Source: Candidatus Bathyarchaeota archaeon (GTDB lineage Archaea > Thermoproteota > Bathyarchaeia > Bathyarchaeales > Bathyarchaeaceae). From it: 11,893 nucleotides of DNA. Under the pieces are notes generated by a model. It saw only the letters and a list, made by a program, of their open reading frames with translations. It was not told the origin of the DNA and searched no databases. The stretch covers positions 1-11,893 of the forward strand of contig JAOUPL010000030.1 of NCBI GenBank assembly GCA_029879825.1. The letters are read 5' to 3'. Positions 6,455-11,893 of the stretch are shown in pieces. The translations under genes and the position numbers were made by a program. The number at the start of each line of letters is the position of its first letter. Position 1 is the stretch's first letter.

Positions 6455-7078
6455 ACGACTTTTTCCATGGTTGCCAGATGCCCAAAAACATTAGCGCTAG
6501 GTGTTTGCGTCTCAACAGCCGTCCCAGCTGTTGGAAACCGAGTTCCCCACGTAGACGCAGGGGTTGGCGCCATAGCGACCCAAGCCAAAACAAACATTTT
6601 CTACGGGACAAACGGTTTAAAACTATTGAAGGCAGGTTTGTCTCCGCAAGCAGCCCTAGAAGCCATGCTGAAGGAGGACCCAGACAGGGAATCGAGGCAG
6701 GTGATTATAATAGATAGAGAAGGAAGAACAGCTGCCTTCACTGGAAAAGAAACCATTGGCTGGAAGGGACATCTGGTCGGCAAAGATTATGTAGTTGCCG
6801 GAAACATGCTCGTCAGTAGTCAAGTAATAGAGGCTATGGCTCAAACCTTTGAAAATTCAGAAGGAGGATTAGCTGAAAGATTGTTGAAGGCCTTGGAGAC
6901 TGGGCAAGAGACTGGAGGAGACAAAAGAGGAAGAATGTCCGCTGCGTTACTGATAGCAGGCCACCAACAGATAAAAACCCGTCCCATTCTTGACCTGAGG
7001 GTAGACGAACACCATGATCCGGTCAAAGAGTTGAAGAGAATCTTCGAGAAAAGGGCGGTTGTGACGAAACGGAAATGA
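6455..7078 (+). CDS. DUF1028 family protein with ACG at the start position
   Basis: A 207-residue member of DUF1028, a family I recall as placed among Ntn-hydrolase-like proteins with unknown reaction. Family landmarks run in order: TFSMVARCPKT at the N-terminus, LGVCVST, AGVGAIATQA, the YGTNGLKLLKAG stretch, a RQVIIIDREG strand, AFTG, AGNMLV, GGDKRGRMSAALL, and DLRVDEHHDPVKEL. Family members typically begin MTFSIVAR. Here the residue before TFSMVAR is encoded by ACG 6455-6457, which sits 9 bases after a GGAGG. The first ATG in frame is 6467, which would drop the conserved TFS, including the Thr2 that might be the N-terminal nucleophile if Met is removed. ACG is therefore the likely start. 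It diverges from the TauE/SafE gene; a functional link is not shown. Confidence 0.88.
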   Translation, partial: TTFSMVARCPKTLALGVCVSTAVPAVGNRVPHVDAGVGAIATQAKTNIFYGTNGLKLLKAGLSPQAALEAMLKEDPDRESRQVIIIDREGRTAAFTGKETIGWKGHLVGKDYVVAGNMLVSSQVIEAMAQTFENSEGGLAERLLKALETGQETGGDKRGRMSAALLIAGHQQIKTRPILDLRVDEHHDPVKELKRIFEKRAVVTKRK

Positions 7079-7147
7079 TAAAGGTTTTATGGAAGATTTA
7101 GAGGTATGTCAACAATGCTTGGAGTTGACGGGGGAAACTGGAGAAGT

Positions 7148-7864
7148 ATGAAAAAAACAGTCTGTGCGCATCTGCTGTTTTTTCTTTTAACCGTTACGTT
7201 TGTTACGTCTGTTCAGGCTTCGGTTACGGTTCAAGCCATAATAGATCAAGACGTTTATGTTGCCTTTAGTTTGGAAAACATCAACTCTACAATCTACTGG
7301 ACGATCAAAAATGAACCGCTGATTACAGTGTCAACAATCCCGAATACTATCTTGAAGAATCTTAAACAGCAAAATCTGACGCATGTAGATGTTTACACTC
7401 AACCAATAGTCTTCAACGACTCAACATCATCGATATACATAGCGTTCTCTTTGACCGGTTCAGACATCCTAAACTTCACAGTTAACACGAAGTCTATGAC
7501 TAAGACGTATCATGCGAGGACGGACTGGAGAAAATTCCAAGTTGACCTAACTAACGGGTTTTCACTGAACTTTACTGAATACTTCGGCGAACCTGTAGAG
7601 CGTTGGCAAAGAATCAATTATACCTTAAGTGCCAAAACGCATCCAGCTTACTATTATAACTTTACCGATTCAAACACCATCGATCCAGCATGTTACTTCA
7701 TACTGCCCACTGCAGCAACCAACGTCCACGTCGCAGGGGACGTTGTAACCTTCGAACTTCCCCTGTCCTTTGAAGATTCTTTGCTTAACAGCCCCTTCTT
7801 GATCCTGGGCGCGTTGATAGTTGTAAACATAGCCTTCTTTCTGTACCGAAGAATTAAGAAATAG
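7148..7864 (+). CDS. Secreted, C-terminally membrane-anchored protein rich in N-glycosylation sequons
   Basis: A 238-residue protein of no family I recognise. The N-terminus is a classical signal peptide: KK, a hydrophobic core AHLLFFLLTVTFV, and small residues around VQAS. The C-terminus has one hydrophobic helix (FLILGALIVVNIAFFLY) followed by RRIKK, so the bulk would face outside with a short basic cytoplasmic tail. The extracellular part is mostly beta-like and contains seven N-X-S/T sequons (NST, NLT, NDS, NFT, NFT, NYT, NFT), consistent with archaeal surface glycoproteins. ATG 7148 gives the cleanest signal peptide, with GGAG four bases upstream. ATG 7106 and ATG 7115 are also in frame, and 7115 is 10 bases after a GAGG. 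It follows the DUF1028 gene by about 70 bases on the same strand. Confidence 0.75.
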   Translation: MKKTVCAHLLFFLLTVTFVTSVQASVTVQAIIDQDVYVAFSLENINSTIYWTIKNEPLITVSTIPNTILKNLKQQNLTHVDVYTQPIVFNDSTSSIYIAFSLTGSDILNFTVNTKSMTKTYHARTDWRKFQVDLTNGFSLNFTEYFGEPVERWQRINYTLSAKTHPAYYYNFTDSNTIDPACYFILPTAATNVHVAGDVVTFELPLSFEDSLLNSPFLILGALIVVNIAFFLYRRIKK

Positions 7865-7891
7865 AAGCTCCAGTTTCCGTTCCTAAAAGAA

Positions 7892-7932
7892 GATAGACTA
7901 GTGCCTTTTTTTTAAAGAAAAAGTCTACTATC
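7892..7932 (+). terminator. T-run within an imperfect hairpin, possible terminator
   Basis: Eight consecutive T at 7906-7913, flanked by TAGACT (7894-7899) and AGTCTA (7922-7927), about 30-70 bases after the stop of the secreted-protein gene. Archaeal RNA polymerase terminates at T-tracts, so this is a reasonable 3' end for the upstream transcript. Confidence 0.4.
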
Positions 7933-8125
7933 AATATTAATGTGCGTCGCAGAAAAGTGCGCTTATGATAAAGATTTAGGTTTTTGTAGTTGTTTACCTA
8001 CCTAACTGTGTAAAAATAGGTCCTTGTGTCTGGTGCGCGCGCATGTCTGCTTGTTTCGCAAATCGCAATATATCTGTCTTCTTAAACAATTCAGATTAGC
8101 CACTATTTTTGCGCACGAAACTTTC
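7933..8125. other. Intergenic stretch with no recognised gene
   Basis: This is most of the 308-base gap between the secreted-protein and zinc-ribbon genes. I find no ORF above about 18 codons, no tRNA and no clear repeat. There is a weak ACCTA...TAGGT pairing (about 7998-8024) and alternating GCGCGC at about 8036-8042. Nothing here supports a confident call. Confidence 0.5.
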
Positions 8126-8133
8126 TTTTTAAG
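8126..8133 (+). promoter_or_regulatory. Possible TATA box of the zinc-ribbon gene
   Basis: TTTTTAAG lies 40-47 bases before ATG 8173, predicting transcription start at about 8155 and a short leader of some 18 bases. Only composition and spacing support it. Confidence 0.35.
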
Positions 8134-8172
8134 ATTTGTTATCCCTCCAATTCATGTGTGTAGGATGAGGAA

Positions 8173-8370
8173 ATGAACCATTTGTTTTGCGATTGTTGCG
8201 GCGACATCGTTAAGGCTGTATATCCATGCAAGTTTGTTTTTCATGACGGTTTAATACACGATTTTAACATATGTCCAGATTGCATGGATAACGGAACACT
8301 CGAAATAGATCTTAAGCGAAAAAGGCTGGTTGTTCAACTCCTTTCTATATTATCTAGATCCAAAAAATAA
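8173..8370 (+). CDS. Small zinc-ribbon-like protein
   Basis: A 65-residue protein with two CxxC knuckles, C6-x2-C9 (with an extra C8) and C34-x2-C37, spaced as in a zinc ribbon. It ends in a basic tail (DLKRKRLVV...SRSKK). No enzyme motif is present; zinc binding and nucleic-acid or protein contact are inferences. ATG 8173 is the first ATG after an in-frame TAG at 8161. A GAGG lies only two bases upstream, closer than usual, so initiation may be by a near-leaderless transcript. TTG 8182 is a less likely alternative. It stands alone after a long gap and converges on the SMC operon, with 31 bases between the stops. Confidence 0.65.
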   Translation: MNHLFCDCCGDIVKAVYPCKFVFHDGLIHDFNICPDCMDNGTLEIDLKRKRLVVQLLSILSRSKK

Positions 8371-8401
8371 TATAATCCGCGAATCGTCAAAGATGCGCGC
8401 G

Positions 8402-8977
8402 CTAGGCATAACCATTTAAAGTTTTTTCTTTTGACAAAAGTAGGTCAACAAGTGCTTTTTGGTCGATTTCAGCTCGGGTTCTCCAGTCCAGGTAAAGCTG
8501 TTTGTTCTCATCTTCAGCTAGGTATCCGTATCGAATGTAGCGGTTCATGTTTATGTCAACCCTCCAGCCTGGAAGCTTGTTTCGCAGGAGTTCTTCTACT
8601 TCTTCGCGGGGAGCCTTCCCCTTTTTGGCTATGATGTAGGAGATGGCTGTGGCTAAACCAGCTATGTCGTCTATGCGCCAGCCCATCATCTTGGTTTCTT
8701 TTGGAGCTAGCCCGCCTCTTAGAGTTGTGTAGAATCGAGCCTTATCCAACTGTTCGAGAGTTGGCTCTCCAGCGGGCTTCTCCCCTTCAAAAACTGTTTT
8801 CACCGTCAGATCCAGCTTTTCCAAGTGGTCATCCAGTATTTTGATTACTTTGGGGTAGTCTGATCCCAGTCTCCTCCTTAGCTCCCACCCCTTCACGCCA
8901 GGGTTTCTATGGCGTCTATAGAAAAGAAGGTGCGCCGCCCTCTTGATTTTCCTTGCATAGTACGCTTTCCTCTTCAA
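8402..8977 (-). CDS. KITE-like winged-helix subunit of an SMC complex (proposed)
   Basis: A 191-residue, strongly basic protein encoded last in the SMC operon. Two winged-helix-like regions can be seen. The first is about residues 25-95 (GWELRRRLGSDYPKVIKIL, then a FYTTLRGGL wing). The second is about 103-175 (DDIAGLATAISYIIAKKG, REEVEELLRN, then MNRYIRYGYLAEDENKQLYL as recognition helix and wing). The tandem layout and the position after SMC and kleisin genes fit KITE proteins (ScpB, MukE, Nse1/Nse3), dimeric subunits that bind the kleisin. Direct similarity is weak, so this is inference from architecture and context. The start TTG 8977 overlaps the kleisin stop as TTGA, with GGAGG nine bases upstream, implying coupled translation. 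Confidence 0.6.
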   Translation of the reverse strand: MKRKAYYARKIKRAAHLLFYRRHRNPGVKGWELRRRLGSDYPKVIKILDDHLEKLDLTVKTVFEGEKPAGEPTLEQLDKARFYTTLRGGLAPKETKMMGWRIDDIAGLATAISYIIAKKGKAPREEVEELLRNKLPGWRVDINMNRYIRYGYLAEDENKQLYLDWRTRAEIDQKALVDLLLSKEKTLNGYA

Positions 8978-9786
8978 TTAGGTTTGCCTCCTTTCCATCT
9001 CACCCATTCTTCGTAGCTTACGGAAACTGGAATGGAGACCGTCTGCTTTTTTCCGAGCATAGACTTTGGTTTTTCGAAGGGTTTGATGAAGATTTCCTCC
9101 TCTAAGGGGTGCAGTTCTAGGGTTGCGTATCCATAAGTTACCAGAAAACTTGCCATGTAGGCTCTTTTTGTGGTTTCAGAATAGTTGTCGGCGCCGATGA
9201 AATCCCAGTATCGAATTTTTTCTTCTCGACCAACTCTATGCTTCAATTCTTCCCAGAAAACTTCCAGCTCCTCCAAGAAGGTTTTCTCAGCCAGTATTCT
9301 TAGCTTAACCAATTCTTCGCGAGTGGTAGCTCCGGTTTCCATTTCTAGGGAACCAGTTTTTAGCCATCTCTCGCTTAGCGGAAGAAGATCCTGCCAGTAT
9401 TTGGTGGCCTCGGCTAGGCTGTGAAGGGAGATCTGTTCTAGTTCGATGATGGGGTGCCAAGCTTCCAGAAAAAGTGTAGCAAGTTCTTCCTTGCTTAATC
9501 TCCGTATTTTTTCTTCGAGGAGGAAGGGATCTGTGTAGAGGGAAGTTGATCGATGTTTCACCCAGTCTCCTTGAAGTTTGATTATGGATGCGAGATGGTG
9601 GATGGCTTCTGCGTCTAGGCAGAGTTCTTCCGGCAATTCCCATTCTGGAAAATATTTTTGAACCACTGCTATGATGTCGTCAACGTCCACATTAAATGGA
9701 TCGAGACTCCTCTCTTCAATAGATTTGCACATGTCGATGACGCGTTGAAGATGTTCACCGCCCTGCTTTTTCCTTTTTGAGGACAA
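8974..9786 (-). CDS. ScpA-like kleisin subunit (proposed)
   Basis: A 270-residue protein between the SMC and KITE-like genes. The N-terminal helices (about residues 12-85) follow the ScpA pattern: a helical start, DPFNVDVDDIIAVVQKYF, then an LDAEAIHHLASIIKLQGDWVKHRS helix (shown in part), comparable to the ScpA segment with DI.DI...Y and a LLRMKS-type helix. The middle is acidic and helical. About residues 205-240 (KRAYMASFLVTYGYATLELHP, EIFIKPF) resemble the C-terminal winged helix of kleisins that contacts the SMC head. Kleisins diverge strongly, so the call rests on this pattern plus gene order. The start TTG 9786 directly abuts the SMC stop, with GAGG eight bases upstream. Confidence 0.65.
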   Translation of the reverse strand: MSSKRKKQGGEHLQRVIDMCKSIEERSLDPFNVDVDDIIAVVQKYFPEWELPEELCLDAEAIHHLASIIKLQGDWVKHRSTSLYTDPFLLEEKIRRLSKEELATLFLEAWHPIIELEQISLHSLAEATKYWQDLLPLSERWLKTGSLEMETGATTREELVKLRILAEKTFLEELEVFWEELKHRVGREEKIRYWDFIGADNYSETTKRAYMASFLVTYGYATLELHPLEEEIFIKPFEKPKSMLGKKQTVSIPVSVSYEEWVRWKGGKPN

Positions 9787-11832
9787 TCAAGCTACCTCTT
9801 TGATCAGCGATGTCCCTTCTACATTTTGAACCGTTATGATGTGAACATCCTTTCCAGTGAAGGTTACTTGACTTGGTGTGATGGCTAGGTATTGGGCGTC
9901 CAAACCCCTAACTGAAGAAACTAGAAGATTTGCTATGAGTTCTCTGTTTTTGGGGTCCATGTGAATGTCATATTCATCAACGGCTCTGAAGGGAGATTGG
10001 ACGTGCTGTTGCAAGGCTAGGAGGAAGGTCATGGTCGCTATGCTCCTTTCTCCTCCGCTCTGAGTGTAGGCGCTAAGGGGAACCAGTTTTCCTCCTTTGA
10101 AACCCACGAAGATTTCAAGGCCAGCCGCTTCAATGTCTTGTCCATTTATTAATCGAACGTCCCCGATCGCGTGGGCTTCTGAAAGGATTCCCTGATATTT
10201 GAGACTAACGTGATCCAGAAGGTTTTGAATAACTGTTCTCCACGCTTCCATTCTTGTTTTTACTTCTTCCATGGCTTTTTCGCGATTTTCTGCTACCAAG
10301 CGAGCTTTTTCTTTCAGTTCTAAGTAGAGTTTGGAGTAGGATTCATACATGCGTTCGATGTCTTCGGAAACGTCGGCTAACGCTGCGAGATGTCCGTCTG
10401 TTAACCGGATCTCATCTAGGATGTCAACGATGCTTTTCATGGGCACGATTCGAGAACCCATTTCTTCCGCTTCTTTTATGGTTTCCTGAAGATCAGTAAG
10501 TGCGATTTGAAGCTCCTTATTCAGCTTCTCCAAGGCCTCTGAAAGGTTTTCCTTTCGATACTGGAGCAAGGCTCGGCTGATCTTACGGTCTAAAACATCG
10601 TTGGTGGCGCCTTCAATTTCGAGATTAAGGTGATCAGTATTTGCTTTAATATCTGAGATTTGGGAATCTAATTTTGCGAGTTGTTCTTTAGAGTTTTCAA
10701 CAGATTTTTTCAAACTCTCGCTTTTGAGGTTAAACCGTTGAGTCCACGTGCTTTCAAGATTTTTGTAGGTTGTCTTGATTTCGGTTAGTTGGGTTTTGAG
10801 GTCGATTGGGTTTGTAGTTTCGTGGAGCGCCGTTTCTAGCGATCTAATCTTGTCTAGGTATTTCTCCATTTCTTCGTGGTAAGTTTCAGCCCAAGATTCC
10901 GTTTCTTTCAAAGTTTGATCAGCCATTACAACACTGGATTCGTGCTTCGCCTTTTCACGCTCCAAGGTTAATCGTTCTTCAAGAAGCCTTTTCCATTCAG
11001 TCTTTGATTGTTCTAGGTTTCTTTGAAGTTCTTCTAGTTGACCGTTGATGGTTTTTGTTTCATTTTCGATTTGTAGGTTTTCGTTTTGTTTCTTTTGAAT
11101 TTGCTCCTTTAAGTCGGTGACGATTTTCTCCCTTTTCGAAACTTCAGCCCACGCGAGTTCTCTTTCAAGGAATCGCCGTTTCATTCTCAGCTGTTTTTTC
11201 TGTTGGTAGCGGTCGTATTGTTCTCTCCAGTAGGTTAGTGTCTGTTCGGCTGACTCGAGGAGTTTTTCCACAGACTCTTCTTGGCTTAAGATGCGGCTCA
11301 GCTTTTTCTGGGCCTGTAGGACGTTTTGGCGGTAGGATTCGAAGCCCACTGCAGCTTCAACTATTCTCAATTTTTCTTGAGGTGAGAGTACTGTGAATTG
11401 TTCCACCATGTTTTGGTGCATGATGATGAGCATGTTTTCAGGGTCAACTCCAAACTTGGAGAGAAGCCGTTTGACATCAGCTTTGGTTGCGGCTCTGTTT
11501 TCCAGTTCAAACCAGTATTTTCCATCTCGTCTCAAACTTCTCGTCAAAAAGATTTGGTCTTTTTGGATCCTAGGATATGGTCGGCGACCACTTTTAAGCG
11601 AGTTATCAAGAACCAAAGTGACTCTTCCCTGGTCTTTTCCCCACCGGATGAGATCGCTCAATTTTTCAGAGCGTTCTGTGTAGGATTGACCCAGCGCCAC
11701 CGAGATTCCCAAGAGCATAGATGATTTGCCCGAGCCGTTGGGCCCGCAGACAACGTTGACACCCGGTTTAAAAGGTATCCTAGCGTATTCGTAGGACATG
11801 AAGTTTTCCAAGATAACCTCTCGAATCAGCAT
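9787..11832 (-). CDS. Compact SMC-family ATPase with Smc5/6-type head
   Basis: A 681-residue SMC protein, about half the usual 1150-1200. The N-terminal head has Walker A GPNGSGKS at 30-37 and a Q-loop region IIMHQNMVEQF at 136-146 followed by SPQEKLRIVEAAVG, a pattern typical of Smc5/6. Residues about 165-335 and 375-545 are charged coiled coil. The only clear break between them is TTNPID at 339-344, so there is no room for the ~150-residue SMC hinge. No CxxC zinc hook is present. The C-terminal head has the signature TQSGGERSIAT at 590-600 and Walker B FRAVDEYDIHMDPKNR at 615-630; SPFRxxDExDxxMD is Smc6-like. ATG 11832 has GAGG ten bases upstream. It heads a three-gene operon with kleisin and KITE-like genes. 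Confidence 0.92.
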   Translation of the reverse strand: MLIREVILENFMSYEYARIPFKPGVNVVCGPNGSGKSSMLLGISVALGQSYTERSEKLSDLIRWGKDQGRVTLVLDNSLKSGRRPYPRIQKDQIFLTRSLRRDGKYWFELENRAATKADVKRLLSKFGVDPENMLIIMHQNMVEQFTVLSPQEKLRIVEAAVGFESYRQNVLQAQKKLSRILSQEESVEKLLESAEQTLTYWREQYDRYQQKKQLRMKRRFLERELAWAEVSKREKIVTDLKEQIQKKQNENLQIENETKTINGQLEELQRNLEQSKTEWKRLLEERLTLEREKAKHESSVVMADQTLKETESWAETYHEEMEKYLDKIRSLETALHETTNPIDLKTQLTEIKTTYKNLESTWTQRFNLKSESLKKSVENSKEQLAKLDSQISDIKANTDHLNLEIEGATNDVLDRKISRALLQYRKENLSEALEKLNKELQIALTDLQETIKEAEEMGSRIVPMKSIVDILDEIRLTDGHLAALADVSEDIERMYESYSKLYLELKEKARLVAENREKAMEEVKTRMEAWRTVIQNLLDHVSLKYQGILSEAHAIGDVRLINGQDIEAAGLEIFVGFKGGKLVPLSAYTQSGGERSIATMTFLLALQQHVQSPFRAVDEYDIHMDPKNRELIANLLVSSVRGLDAQYLAITPSQVTFTGKDVHIITVQNVEGTSLIKEVA

Positions 11833-11877
11833 TGACTACGGGCCTCTTGACGTGTCAGTAATTAGAGACATTTTCCA

Positions 11878-11885
11878 CTATTAAA
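11878..11885 (-). promoter_or_regulatory. Possible TATA box of the SMC operon
   Basis: TTTAATAG on the minus strand lies 46-53 bases before ATG 11832. That would place the transcription start near 11855, just upstream of the SD GAGG (11846-11843). Spacing is the main support. Confidence 0.4.
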
Positions 11886-11893
11886 GGAATTTT

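Noticed and set aside
6363..6611. N-terminal extension of the TauE/SafE protein
   Set aside because: The added residues overlap the divergent DUF1028 gene and promoter, show no membrane pattern, and lack family similarity.
7906..7920. T-run followed by A-rich run as a strong inner stem
   Set aside because: Low-complexity T and A runs pair trivially. Only the T-run itself was kept as a possible terminator signal.
8402..11832. Wadjet (JetABCD) or MksBEF defence system
   Set aside because: The SMC is far shorter than JetC/MukB, its head motifs are Smc5/6-like, and no JetD-type Toprim gene is present in the window.
9787..11832. Rad50
   Set aside because: There is no CxxC zinc hook and no Mre11, HerA or NurA gene nearby. 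The signature and Walker B regions are SMC-like.

Overview
The window looks like a chromosomal segment from an uncultured archaeon of the TACK group, most probably Bathyarchaeia-like. The lineage call is inferred from gene content. The window carries a complete CdvABC (ESCRT-III/Vps4) cell-division locus including CdvA, a protein I know only from TACK archaea. It also has AT-rich TATA-like promoter elements, strong Shine-Dalgarno (SD) sequences of the AGGAGGTGA type, frequent TTG starts, and no bacterial hallmark genes. I see no tRNA, rRNA, CRISPR array, transposase or phage gene.

Layout. 1-504 (+): the 3' part of a CitG-like triphosphoribosyl-dephospho-CoA synthase family gene. 602-1315 (+): a MobB-like P-loop protein with a C-terminal extension. 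1316-1474: a convergent gap holding a long imperfect inverted repeat that folds as a three-way junction, followed by a hairpin. 4966-1475 (-): a tight four-gene division operon in the order ESCRT-III paralogue (CdvB1/B2 type), CdvA, CdvB with winged helix, CdvC/Vps4 ATPase. 5190-5411 (+): a small two-helix membrane protein. 6362-5553 (-) and 6455-7078 (+): a divergent pair, a TauE/SafE-type permease and a DUF1028 protein. 7148-7864 (+): a secreted, C-terminally anchored, sequon-rich protein. 7865-8172: a 308-base gap with few signals. 8173-8370 (+): a 65-residue zinc-ribbon-like protein. 11832-8402 (-): a three-gene operon for a compact SMC ATPase with Smc5/6-type head motifs, a ScpA-like kleisin and a winged-helix KITE-like subunit.

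Two machines dominate. In the division operon CdvA (PRC barrel, coiled coil, C-terminal peptide) would recruit CdvB through its winged helix. CdvB and its paralogue form the ESCRT-III polymer, and CdvC remodels it through MIT-MIM contacts. In the SMC operon the three proteins have the parts list of a DNA loop-extruding or entrapping complex. Its SMC is only 681 residues, with neither a canonical hinge domain nor a zinc hook.

The most unexpected signal is translational. Three genes (cdvA, cdvB and the DUF1028 gene) have well-placed SD sequences and family-typical N-termini, but the codon at the start position is ACG, ATC and ACG. No ATG, GTG or TTG lies at that place in frame. For cdvA the nearest permitted start would delete the whole PRC barrel. 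This suggests near-cognate initiation in this organism, or sequence error at three independent sites; the read data would decide.
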